Shown here: piece after piece, positions 15,648 to 23,976 of the stretch
Numbering within the stretch: the first letter of the stretch is position 1
Layout of the letters: every line of letters begins with the position of its first letter
DNA from: a virus
Virus record (IMG/VR): IMGVR_UViG_3300009152_001153
Coordinates: 1-35,205 of that record
DNA: 35,205 bases
Strand: one strand, 5' to 3'
Program-made: the position numbers and the translations under genes
Notes under the pieces: model-generated
What the model saw: only the letters and a program-made list of their open reading frames with translations
The model's database searches: none
Told to the model about the DNA's origin: nothing

Positions 15648-15883
15648 AGGTCAGCTACGACAAGTGGTATCCCGTAGTTCAGCCCAGAGGCTTGGTGCAA
15701 CAGGAAGTCTTCATCAAAAAGGTAGAGAAACAGAATGCCGAACGGGATTTGCAGGTAAAAATTGACGATACGGTGAAGAAGTTTCACCAGTATGAGTACG
15801 AGATTTATGAGTTTAGGATGCGTCAGATAACACTGGACATTCAAATTGTTAACCTTAAACGTGAGATTGATTTACTTGTATGA
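15644..15883 (+). CDS. Small coiled-coil protein in lysis region
   Basis: A 79-residue charged protein. After a short N-terminus, residues about 20-79 are heptad-like (KKVEKQNAERDLQVKIDDTV and so on), which fits a coiled coil. No membrane segment or catalytic motif is visible. It lies between the signal-peptide protein and a two-TM protein, overlapping both by 4 bases. It could be a spanin-like or lysis accessory component, but that is a guess. Confidence 0.55.
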   Translation: MKVSYDKWYPVVQPRGLVQQEVFIKKVEKQNAERDLQVKIDDTVKKFHQYEYEIYEFRMRQITLDIQIVNLKREIDLLV

Positions 15884-16161
15884 CCAAGAAGCCAATACCC
15901 AGAGTCAGAAAGCCCTCGCCGGACACAAGGGACAAGCTGACGTTGTACGTCACGCTGATGGTCAGCACAACCCTGTGCATCTCTGTATTGGCTATGGTAA
16001 TCAGCTTTATGTTGGGTTTGTGGGCAAAAGAAGTGGACAACGCAGAGATATTCAAAATGATTTCACCCGCTTTTTCTACTCTTATAGGCGGCATGATTGG
16101 GTTCCTGTCTGGTATCAAACTCATGCAGAATGATGAAAAATCTAAATCTTGTAAGGATTGA
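15880..16161 (+). CDS. Two-TM small membrane protein, lysis region
   Basis: A 93-residue protein with two hydrophobic segments (about residues 22-48 and 61-82, the second rich in Gly, Ile and Leu). The N-terminus is basic (KKPIPRVRKP) and the C-terminus is charged, as in small holins or antiholins. It starts in an ATGA overlap with the coiled-coil gene. Together with the 3TM-holin-like gene after it, it likely forms the membrane part of the lysis system. Which one is the holin is not settled. Confidence 0.55.
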   Translation: MTKKPIPRVRKPSPDTRDKLTLYVTLMVSTTLCISVLAMVISFMLGLWAKEVDNAEIFKMISPAFSTLIGGMIGFLSGIKLMQNDEKSKSCKD

Positions 16162-16163
16162 CT

Positions 16164-16658
16164 ATGTTTGACATATTAAGTGGCGGTATTCTAGGTTCGG
16201 TGTTTGGCGGCCTGTTTCGTATGGCCCCCGAGGTGCTGAAGTTCTTTGACAAGAAGAACGAACGTTTACACGAGCTTGCTATGTTTAAACATCAGTGTGA
16301 CTTGGAGGCCCAGCGAGGTCAGCAAAAGTTGGCCGAGATAGGTGCTCAACGTGAAGCCGCTATGGACGTAGGCGTCATGGATGCGTTTAACAACGCCATT
16401 ACCCAACAGGCCGAAATGGTCAAAGCTGCGGGCGGTTGGGTAGCAAGTCTGTCAGCTTCTGTCCGTCCAGTCGTTACATATTGGGTACTGTTTGTCTGGT
16501 CATTTATCCACGTATGGTTTGCGTGGAACGCATGGCTTGCTGGTGCGCCAGCCGTGGAAGTGTTTAAGACCATGATGACACCTGACTTCTCAGCTTTGTT
16601 GTCTGGGACAATAAATTACTGGTTCCTTGATCGTACTTTAAAGCAAAGGGGTATTTAA
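16164..16658 (+). CDS. Holin (3TM, gene-transfer-release type)
   Basis: A 164-residue protein. It has a hydrophobic N-terminal segment (ILSGGILGSVFGGLF), a charged helical region with KKNERLHELAMFKHQC and AEIGAQREAA, and C-terminal transmembrane segments around VRPVVTYWVLFVWSFIHVWF. A NYWFLDRTLKQRG end follows. This is the pattern of the three-TM holins seen in phages and gene transfer agents (PF11351-like). It would let the lysozyme at 16772 reach the cell wall. I chose ATG 16164 because an AAGGA site lies 6 bases before it; the upstream TTG 16158 has none. Confidence 0.7.
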   Translation: MFDILSGGILGSVFGGLFRMAPEVLKFFDKKNERLHELAMFKHQCDLEAQRGQQKLAEIGAQREAAMDVGVMDAFNNAITQQAEMVKAAGGWVASLSASVRPVVTYWVLFVWSFIHVWFAWNAWLAGAPAVEVFKTMMTPDFSALLSGTINYWFLDRTLKQRGI

Positions 16659-16775
16659 ATGGCACACGCAAACAACTGTTTAGTTCACGAAGATGGCCCA
16701 TGTAACTGTGGATTTGAAGAGATTCTTGAAGACGAAGCGGCAGAAATTGCCGCCGAGCATCTGAACGAAGAATGA
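16659..16775 (+). CDS. 38-residue Cys-containing microprotein
   Basis: A very short open frame starting at the first base after the holin stop (TAA then ATGGCA). It ends in ATGA, overlapping the lysozyme start at 16772. It encodes 38 residues with three Cys (NCLVHEDGPCNCG) followed by an acidic Glu/Ala helix-like tail. The coupled position suggests a real gene, perhaps with a lysis accessory role, but it is too short for family assignment. Confidence 0.55.
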   Translation: MAHANNCLVHEDGPCNCGFEEILEDEAAEIAAEHLNEE

Positions 16776-17215
16776 ACCTAGAACTAGCCGCCGCTCTGTG
16801 CCGTCAGTTTGAGGGCTACCGCGCCAAGCCGTACTTGTGTCCGGCTGGCGTGGCCACGATTGGTTATGGTTCTACTTACTACGCAGACAAGCGCAAGGTA
16901 ACTTTAGAAGACGCGCCGATGGATGAACCCACGGCACGGGCGCTTTTGATGATTGAGTTGGAACATACATACTTGCCCGGTGTTTTGCGTAACTGCCCCG
17001 GCCTGATTACAGATGTTCGTAAGTGCAATGCCATTGTGGATTTTTGTTATAACTTGGGCACGGGACGCTTGCAGACTTCTACGTTAAAGAGGAAAATCAA
17101 TGCCAATGATTGGGAAGGAGCAAAAGAACAACTGATGCTCTGGACTAAAGGTGGCGGTAAGGTACTGCCGGGTCTGTTTAAACGCCGCACGGCTGAGTGC
17201 GCTTTGTTGGATTAA
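16772..17215 (+). CDS. Endolysin, GH24 lysozyme
   Basis: A 147-residue muramidase. It has FEGYRAKPYLCPAGVATIGYGS (in short: Glu14, then Cys23 and Thr29), DEPTARALL, and C-terminal NLGTGRLQTSTLKRK and PGLFKRRTAECAL. Glu14 aligns with T4 lysozyme Glu11 and Thr29 with Thr26. Position 23, aligned with T4 Asp20, is Cys. In T4, Asp20Cys keeps activity, so this need not be a dead enzyme. It cleaves peptidoglycan after holin release and lacks a signal peptide, so it is cytoplasmic until then. The start overlaps the 38-residue gene as ATGA. Confidence 0.85.
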   Translation: MNLELAAALCRQFEGYRAKPYLCPAGVATIGYGSTYYADKRKVTLEDAPMDEPTARALLMIELEHTYLPGVLRNCPGLITDVRKCNAIVDFCYNLGTGRLQTSTLKRKINANDWEGAKEQLMLWTKGGGKVLPGLFKRRTAECALLD

Positions 17216-17218
17216 CCG

Positions 17219-19345
17219 ATGGCACTTAAGAAACTTGCATTGAAACCGGGAGTGAACCGGGAAAACACCCGTTACACAAACGAAGGCGGTTGGTTTGAGT
17301 CCGACAAAGTGCGGTTTCGCCAAGGTACACCTGAAAAACTGGGTGGCTGGGCACGTATTTCAGTGTCCACATTTTTGGGTGTATGCCGTTCACTGTGGAA
17401 CTTCATTACCCTAGCCAACCTGAACCTTCTGGGTATTGGTACAAACTTAAAGTTCTACTTAGAAAACGGTGGCAACTACTACGACATCACGCCTCTTAGG
17501 TCAGCAGCGGTACTGAGCAATCCGTTTAAAACAACCAACCTATCTACCACTGTTACTGTGACGCACACGGCTCACGGTGCTTCAAATGGCGATTTTGTTA
17601 AGTTTAGCAATGCGGCCACGGTGGGTGGATTAGACTTAAATAATGAGTATCAGCTTACTTTGGTTGATTCCAACTCATACACCATTACAGCAGCTACGGC
17701 AGCAACCTCTACGGTAGCGGCTGGTGGTGGTACGACTGTCAGTGCTGTCTATCAAATCAACGTAGGTCTGGCTTATGAAACGCCATTAACTGGTTGGGGT
17801 GCTGGCACTTGGGGCGCTGGAACATGGGGCTACGGTGGTACGTCCACCTCTGCTCTTCGTTTATGGAGCCAGTCTAACTTTGGTGAAGACCTAATTATCG
17901 GATTCCGTGGTGGCCCAATCTATTACTGGGATGCCAACTTTGGGGTGTCCCCAGCTACATTTACGGTGACTATTGCCAGCCCTGCGGTAGTGACTTCTAC
18001 CATTAGCTTGTTAGATAACACTCCTGTAATCATTACCAACTCAGGTTATCCATCTGCTTTGCCTACGGGTTTATCTGTGGGAACTACGTACTATGTTAAA
18101 GGTACTGGCGGCACAACATTTAACTTGGCATTGACCGCTGGCGGGTCGGCTATTAACACTACTGGATCACAGTCTGGTACGCATTACATCATGCCTAACG
18201 CAGTGCCTGTAACGTCTTTGTATGGGGCTTCTGACGTTCCAACCATTCAGAACTTCATTTATGTATCTGATGTCAGCCGGTTTGTGTTTGCATTTGGTTG
18301 TAACGACTACGGCTCTAGCATTCAAGACCCCATGTTAATTCGTTGGGGGGATCAAGAATCTGTAGTTAACTGGACTCCATCGGCTACAAATCAAGCCGGT
18401 AGTGTTAGATTGTCTCACGGCTCAAGCATCATTACAGCTATTCAAACCCGTCAAGAGATTGTGGTGTGGTCTGATGCCGCCGTGTATTCTCTCCAATACA
18501 TTGGGCCGCCCGTAGTGTGGTCTAGCCAGTTGCTGGGTGACAACATTTCTATCTTGAGTCAAAACGCAGTAGCCCAAGCATCCGGTGTGGTTTACTGGAT
18601 GGGCGTTGATAAGTTCTATTCCTATGATGGTCGTATCAATACACTGAACTGCGACCTGCGTAAGTTCATCTACCAAGACATTAACTTGGGTCAAGGCCAG
18701 CAAGTATTTGCCAGTACCAACGAAGGCTTTAACGAAGTCTGGTGGTTCTATTGTTCTGCTAATAGCACAACGATTGACCGCTACGTCATCTATAACTATG
18801 TAGAAGCCAACCCAGCCGGTGGTAAAGGTATCTGGTACTACGGCACTATGGCACGAACAGCATGGCTTGATTCTGGTTTAAGGGATTACCCTATTTCCGC
18901 TAACGTATTGAACGTCAGCACATCTACAAGCAACATTTTGAACCAAGAATATGGTTTAGATAATAATGAAACTGGCACTCCAGTGGGTATTGATTCTTAC
19001 ATCTCTTCATGTGAGTTTGACATTGATGATGGTGACAAGTTTGGCTTTGTCTGGAGGATGTTGCCTGACTTGACGTTTTCTGGCTCGGATGCTTCTCCTA
19101 CGCCCGAAGTTGTTTACACGCTGTATCCAATGCAGAACTCAGGTTCAGGCACTGGCACGGCTGTAACAGGTAATGTGGATAAATTAACGGGCGCGTCTTA
19201 TACGGTTACTGAAGGCTTTACTGGTCAGATTAACACCCGTGTGCGTGGCCGTCAGCTTATCTTAAAGGTTGGCTCTACCAATTTGGGAACAGCATGGCAG
19301 TTGGGTTCTACCCGTATTGACATCAGACCGGACGGCAGACGATGA
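17219..19345 (+). CDS. Tail hub/stabilisation-like protein (P22 gp10-like)
   Basis: A 708-residue beta-rich protein. Its start has KPGVNRENTRYTNEGGWFES, then VRFRQGTPEKLGGW and a CRSLWNF segment. These are features of the packaged-DNA stabilisation/tail hub proteins of P22 gp10 type. A central Thr/Gly/Ala-rich insert (residues about 110-180) looks like a beta domain, and there is a WGAGTWGAGTWGYGG repeat near residue 195. The C-terminal DIRPDGRR is charged. It follows the lysozyme by 3 bases and its stop overlaps the next start (ATGA at 19342). Virion role is likely; the exact name is tentative. Confidence 0.55.
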   Translation: MALKKLALKPGVNRENTRYTNEGGWFESDKVRFRQGTPEKLGGWARISVSTFLGVCRSLWNFITLANLNLLGIGTNLKFYLENGGNYYDITPLRSAAVLSNPFKTTNLSTTVTVTHTAHGASNGDFVKFSNAATVGGLDLNNEYQLTLVDSNSYTITAATAATSTVAAGGGTTVSAVYQINVGLAYETPLTGWGAGTWGAGTWGYGGTSTSALRLWSQSNFGEDLIIGFRGGPIYYWDANFGVSPATFTVTIASPAVVTSTISLLDNTPVIITNSGYPSALPTGLSVGTTYYVKGTGGTTFNLALTAGGSAINTTGSQSGTHYIMPNAVPVTSLYGASDVPTIQNFIYVSDVSRFVFAFGCNDYGSSIQDPMLIRWGDQESVVNWTPSATNQAGSVRLSHGSSIITAIQTRQEIVVWSDAAVYSLQYIGPPVVWSSQLLGDNISILSQNAVAQASGVVYWMGVDKFYSYDGRINTLNCDLRKFIYQDINLGQGQQVFASTNEGFNEVWWFYCSANSTTIDRYVIYNYVEANPAGGKGIWYYGTMARTAWLDSGLRDYPISANVLNVSTSTSNILNQEYGLDNNETGTPVGIDSYISSCEFDIDDGDKFGFVWRMLPDLTFSGSDASPTPEVVYTLYPMQNSGSGTGTAVTGNVDKLTGASYTVTEGFTGQINTRVRGRQLILKVGSTNLGTAWQLGSTRIDIRPDGRR

Positions 19346-19689
19346 GCTACATCATTACGTCTGAGTATGAGTTAAACAAGGTAGCCGCACCTAACTTGCC
19401 GTTGGCTCCACAAGAGTATGACGCTCAATACATTGACCAGTTAAACAATGTTTTACGTCTGTATTTCAACAGGCTAGATGCGTTAACTACGCAGTTGACA
19501 GCCTCTGGCGTAGTGCCTCCTTTGACTAACTACACAGTAGCTACGCTACCCAGTGCAGTCACTTCAGGCAAAGGTGCAAGAGCTTTTGTAACAGATGCTT
19601 TAGGCCCAACATTTGGGGCTACCGTTGTGACTGGTGGAGTGGTGGCTGTGCCTGTTTACTCTGATGGTACGAATTGGAAAGTTGGATAA
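19342..19689 (+). CDS. Small phage virion protein
   Basis: A 115-residue protein. The N-terminal half is helical (DAQYIDQLNNVLRLYFNRLDAL). The C-terminal half has a beta-rich, Gly-containing tail (ARAFVTDALGPTFGATVV, then VYSDGTNWKVG) that I have seen at ends of several phage fibre or internal proteins. It overlaps both neighbours (ATGA 19342; TAATG at 19687). Probably a small tail or ejection component; no known function. Confidence 0.6.
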   Translation: MSYIITSEYELNKVAAPNLPLAPQEYDAQYIDQLNNVLRLYFNRLDALTTQLTASGVVPPLTNYTVATLPSAVTSGKGARAFVTDALGPTFGATVVTGGVVAVPVYSDGTNWKVG

Positions 19690-22600
19690 TGGCAATTTCA
19701 GACCAAGACATATTTAATTGGTTTTTGGCTAATCCCAATGCGGATGACGCTACTGTTGCCGCTACGATGGATCAGTTTAAACTGACTCCAGCAGATATTG
19801 CTCGTGCTACTGGTACTAATTTATCTAATGTTCAGTCTAGATACGAAGCTGTTGCACCTCAAACTGGCATAGTTACTATTCCAAATACTGGAGTAGATAC
19901 TACAAATATTAGTGGAGGTATCAGTACTTTAGTAACTCCAATCCCAGTTACCCCAGCTATCACATCTGTCTCACCAGTTGTAACCCCAGTTGTAACTTCA
20001 GTCCCAACTCCAGTTGCAATCCCAGTTACTCCAGCTATTACATCTGTTACTCCAGTTGTAACTCCAGATGTAACTGTAGTTCCAACTCCAATCGTTACAG
20101 TTGTTACTCCTACGTCTGAGACAATACCTTTTAATTATGAAAGTGTGTATGACGCTTTTGGCGGGAAAGATGCTACCAATGCTTTGATTGCACAGATTAA
20201 AGCTATGGGGTTATCTGATAGTGATATTGCTGGTCTTTTTGCCCCGTATCAAAAAACAACAGCTATTGCTCCAGTAGTTACGCCTGTTGTTTCTCCTGTA
20301 CCTGTTCCAGAGGTAAGTCCGACACCAGTAGTGACTCCTGTAGTTATACCTGCGGTTACTCCTATAGTCACACCAGCAGTCTCAGTTACACCCATAGTTA
20401 CACCAACTCCTGTTGTTGATTCCTTAGTAACAACTGCATCACCAACAGTAGTTCCTATTGACACACTTGCTGTTGCAGGTAGTGGTGGGAATGTACTTAA
20501 CATCCCCGGATATGGTGAACTTAATTCTTCTACCCTTAATTCATGGGAGCCTTGGCGCTTAACCATGCTGGGTATTACTAAGAATGCCGATGGTACTTTT
20601 AGCTATGGCGGAGGCCCAGCTTGGGAAACTACTGTAGGAACAACTAATAGAAATCTGTACGACCAGATCAATAGCATCTCTAATCTTCAAGGGATGAGTG
20701 GTCTGTTTACTGGTGGCGCATTAGGAAAAGATGATGGTGGTTTAGGATCGAAAGAAGCTGTTCTGTGGGACTTTGCTAATAAGTTATCTGGTCAAGGTGT
20801 TACCAGTCTTTCCGACATTGGTAGACGCATGGTTACAAGAACCATTTCGACTGAACAGGGCGATCAAACTGTAGAAGAAGAAGAGATTTACAACAAGTTA
20901 ACTGGTAAACCTCTTAACATTCAAGGTACTACATTAGGTGGTAATCAAACTAACTATGGGTTTACTTTTACCAATACTGGGTTGGCTATTCCAACTACCA
21001 CAGGTACTAAAAGTGATTGGGTAGATTTCACGCAGAACGTTTTACCTATGGTACTGACGGCAGTTTCTGTCATGTACCCAGCGGCGGCTCCTTATATTCA
21101 ATCTTATAACGCTGCCAAAGCTGCGGCAAATGGTCAGTGGGCGGCGGCGGCTTTTAGTGGATTGTCTGCGGCTTCTGGATTTTCTGGACAAATTAAAGAT
21201 CAAATTGATGCACTGGCTAATGCAGGTAAATTTGCCGAGGCAGAACAGTTATTTAACGATAGCTGGTTAGCTCAGAATGCTGGTACTTTGAACACAGCTA
21301 AAGGCGTAGCTTCATTAGTAAATGCTGTTGATACTAAAAACGTAGCAGGTGCTATCAATGCAGGTATGAACCTAGCAGGAGCAACACTACCACCAGAAGT
21401 TCGTACTGCTGTTAACTGGGCTAACTTAGGTAAAGCCATAATTGACAATGATTATGCAGGCATGGCTTCTGCGGCCAGTGCTCTTACTGGTAGTAGTAAT
21501 TTAAAGGTAGCGGCATCGGCGGCTAACTTTGTAAAAGCATTAGACATATTTACAAAGACTGGTAATACAGCAGGATTGATTAGTGCTGGTAATTCCTTTG
21601 GTGACACCATTAAAAGTTTGCCAACATCTACTGGCACCGACGTTGTTACCACTCTTCAAGATTCTGGTTTAACAGAAGGACAAAATTTATCTGTAGCTGA
21701 GCAAAGAGCAAACGCATTAACAACAATTTACGATTACAACAGTGACTCTGAAAACCTTGGTATAAATTTAATTAGTCCTACGCAACTTGCGTCAGGTGAT
21801 GGATATACAGGTGGATTACCTAAACCAGAATTTAAACCAAACCAAGTTAATATTGATACTGCAACTGGTAAAGCATTTTTTACTACTATTGATACTTCAG
21901 GTGTAACAAAAAATATACCAGTAGTTATTGATGGTAAAACAGGACAACTATTAACTTCATCAGAAAATGCTGCATCATTAAATAAAGCATTAGCAGATAT
22001 TCCACGCCTATCATTTAGTTCTGAATTAATGAGGGCTTTGCAGGTATTAAATCCTGCTATTGGTGATAGAACAATTATTCCTACAAGTTCTATTGTTACT
22101 CAGGCAGAGTTAGATGCTTTGCTTGGTAAAGAAGTAATAGATGTTACTGCTAAAGATATAACTAGCACAGATACAACAAAGACAACTAAATCACCATTTG
22201 CTTCTGTCGCTGATGTAATCAGAACATTTGGTAGTCTTGATGTTGCAGAAACTGCAATGGGTATTGATGCTTTAATGAAGATTCCCGGCGTTCAAGATGC
22301 AATGAATGCTGGATATATTAGAGATTTAGAAGAAGCACTTAAACTAGATCCTTCAAGGACTGAATTACTTGAGGAATATAAACGGATAACTGGTAAAGAC
22401 TTTACTCCTAATGTGACTGATATGGGTACAGTTACTATTGTTGGCACAAGAATAACCCCATCTCCAGTAGTATCTACAATAGTATCTCCAATTCCATTAT
22501 TTCAAGATGCAGATGGTAACTATGTTACGGCTGATGATTTAAGTTTACTGACATCAAAGAAAACTTCAGTAAGTCCTTCTCTTAATGTCAGCACATATCC

Positions 22601-23975
22601 TAGTGTTTCTGTATCGCCTTCGGTATCTACTACGCCAAAAGTTACAACGGTACTTTTTTATGATGCTGATGGTAATCCAGTTACACCAGATGATTTAGAA
22701 AAGATTACACAGAAACCTACTCCAAGTCCTTCTGTGTCTGCGTCAGTCTCAGTGACTCCAACGGTAACTCCTTCTGTGTCCGTAACACCCACAGTAACTC
22801 CGTCTGTTTCACCTACTGTTTCTGTATCTCCATCTGTAGAACCTACGGTTACGCCTAGTGTTTCCGTATCTCCAACGGTCAGCCCAAGCGTTTCGGTTAG
22901 CCCATCCGTGTCTCCATCGGTTGAACCGTCGGTAAGTGTTTCTCCATCGGTTAGTACTAGCGTATCGGTTAGTCCATCAGTTGAGCCATCGGTAAGTGTC
23001 TCTCCGTCAGTAAGTGTTAGCGTATCCCCATCGGTAAGTACATCGCCCAGTGTTTCAGTGTCGCCGTCTGTTAGCACATCCCCATCGGTGAGTACATCGC
23101 CGTCAGTAAGCGTTTCACCGTCTGTTAGCACATCACCGTCGGTAAGTGTTTCGCCTTCCGTAAGTACATCCCCATCGGTCAGTGTTTCACCATCTGTTAG
23201 TACATCACCTTCAGTAAGTGTTTCTCCATCGGTAAGTACATCGCCTTCCGTAAGTGTTTCCCCATCTGTCAGTACATCTCCGTCAGTCAGTGTCTCACCA
23301 TCGGTTAGTACATCTCCGTCTGTAAGCACATCTCCATCGGTTAGTGTTTCACCATCAGTTAGTGTTTCTGTTAGCCCATCGGTTAGTCCATCGGTTAGTG
23401 TTACGCCAACGGTAACACCATCGGTTTCTATAACACCTACTGTTACTCCTTCGGTGTCTATTACTCCGACTGTTACACCAAGTGTTTCTGTTACACCAAC
23501 GCCAAGTATTACACCTAGCATTACGCCTAGTATTACGCCTACGGTCACACCGACCCCAAGTATTACCCCAACTCCAAGTATTACGCCAAGCGTTAGTCCA
23601 ACGCCTAGCATTACGCCAACGGTATCAATAAGAATTAGTCTGACACCTACTAAGTCTGTTGAGCCGTTCACAATGCCGCAAGCACAGAACATTGCTGCTG
23701 CTTTTGGCCTGCCTCAACTGGCAAATGTCTTCTACTATGGCAAAGAGTTTGGCTCTAAGAAACAAAAGCTGGACAAAAAAGGTGAGCTAGAAGATGAAGA
23801 CTACCGCGCTCTCAGTGTGACCAAAGCGGGAGCGGAGGGCGAAATGTTAGAAGACATTGCCCAAGAGAAGAAAAACAACGAAAATAACGCCAATGACGCA
23901 TTGGATTTAATCCTTGGGAAATCTAGTGACTCAATGTCGTTAGACGACTTAATTAATATTGTGAAGGGTGGCTGA
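19689..23975 (+). CDS. Large virion protein with Ser/Pro/Val repeat stalk
   Basis: A 1428-residue protein (ATG 19689 in TAATG overlap). It opens with a small helical domain (SDQDIFNWF...NVQSRYE, about residues 5-55), a copy of which occurs in the next gene. A Thr/Pro/Val-rich spacer with TPVV motifs follows (about 70-230), then helical and Ala-rich core sequence to about residue 900. Residues about 950-1315 are low-complexity, dominated by six-residue units SPSVST/SPSVSV and looser TPTVTPSVS units. The last 110 residues are charged and helical. It is likely a tail or injection-associated protein with a rigid rod or surface-glycan-like stalk. The long Ser/Thr tract is a possible glycan or sulfate acceptor (inference). 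Confidence 0.75.
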   Translation: MAISDQDIFNWFLANPNADDATVAATMDQFKLTPADIARATGTNLSNVQSRYEAVAPQTGIVTIPNTGVDTTNISGGISTLVTPIPVTPAITSVSPVVTPVVTSVPTPVAIPVTPAITSVTPVVTPDVTVVPTPIVTVVTPTSETIPFNYESVYDAFGGKDATNALIAQIKAMGLSDSDIAGLFAPYQKTTAIAPVVTPVVSPVPVPEVSPTPVVTPVVIPAVTPIVTPAVSVTPIVTPTPVVDSLVTTASPTVVPIDTLAVAGSGGNVLNIPGYGELNSSTLNSWEPWRLTMLGITKNADGTFSYGGGPAWETTVGTTNRNLYDQINSISNLQGMSGLFTGGALGKDDGGLGSKEAVLWDFANKLSGQGVTSLSDIGRRMVTRTISTEQGDQTVEEEEIYNKLTGKPLNIQGTTLGGNQTNYGFTFTNTGLAIPTTTGTKSDWVDFTQNVLPMVLTAVSVMYPAAAPYIQSYNAAKAAANGQWAAAAFSGLSAASGFSGQIKDQIDALANAGKFAEAEQLFNDSWLAQNAGTLNTAKGVASLVNAVDTKNVAGAINAGMNLAGATLPPEVRTAVNWANLGKAIIDNDYAGMASAASALTGSSNLKVAASAANFVKALDIFTKTGNTAGLISAGNSFGDTIKSLPTSTGTDVVTTLQDSGLTEGQNLSVAEQRANALTTIYDYNSDSENLGINLISPTQLASGDGYTGGLPKPEFKPNQVNIDTATGKAFFTTIDTSGVTKNIPVVIDGKTGQLLTSSENAASLNKALADIPRLSFSSELMRALQVLNPAIGDRTIIPTSSIVTQAELDALLGKEVIDVTAKDITSTDTTKTTKSPFASVADVIRTFGSLDVAETAMGIDALMKIPGVQDAMNAGYIRDLEEALKLDPSRTELLEEYKRITGKDFTPNVTDMGTVTIVGTRITPSPVVSTIVSPIPLFQDADGNYVTADDLSLLTSKKTSVSPSLNVSTYPSVSVSPSVSTTPKVTTVLFYDADGNPVTPDDLEKITQKPTPSPSVSASVSVTPTVTPSVSVTPTVTPSVSPTVSVSPSVEPTVTPSVSVSPTVSPSVSVSPSVSPSVEPSVSVSPSVSTSVSVSPSVEPSVSVSPSVSVSVSPSVSTSPSVSVSPSVSTSPSVSTSPSVSVSPSVSTSPSVSVSPSVSTSPSVSVSPSVSTSPSVSVSPSVSTSPSVSVSPSVSTSPSVSVSPSVSTSPSVSTSPSVSVSPSVSVSVSPSVSPSVSVTPTVTPSVSITPTVTPSVSITPTVTPSVSVTPTPSITPSITPSITPTVTPTPSITPTPSITPSVSPTPSITPTVSIRISLTPTKSVEPFTMPQAQNIAAAFGLPQLANVFYYGKEFGSKKQKLDKKGELEDEDYRALSVTKAGAEGEMLEDIAQEKKNNENNANDALDLILGKSSDSMSLDDLINIVKGG
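22900..23640 (+). repeat. 18-bp/6-residue Ser-Pro-Ser-Val-Ser-(Thr/Val) tandem repeat
   Basis: The most regular part, about 23020-23370, repeats every 18 bases and encodes S-P-S-V-S-T or S-P-S-V-S-V. Serines 1 and 3 of each unit use TCN codons and serine 5 uses AGT/AGC. Third positions vary freely (for example tca ccg tct gtt agc aca). Flanking parts drift into TPTVTPSVS and TPSIT units. The fixed codon class at each Ser with variable wobble bases indicates an old tandem expansion kept by selection on the protein. Confidence 0.9.
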
Positions 23976-23976
23976 G

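Noticed and set aside
22658-23692. Long 344-codon open frame on the minus strand through the Ser/Pro repeat.
   Set aside because: It mirrors the 18-base repeat, giving TDGETLTDGDVL periodic sequence; the plus-strand gene spans it in a proper operon with ribosome sites. A shadow of the repeat.
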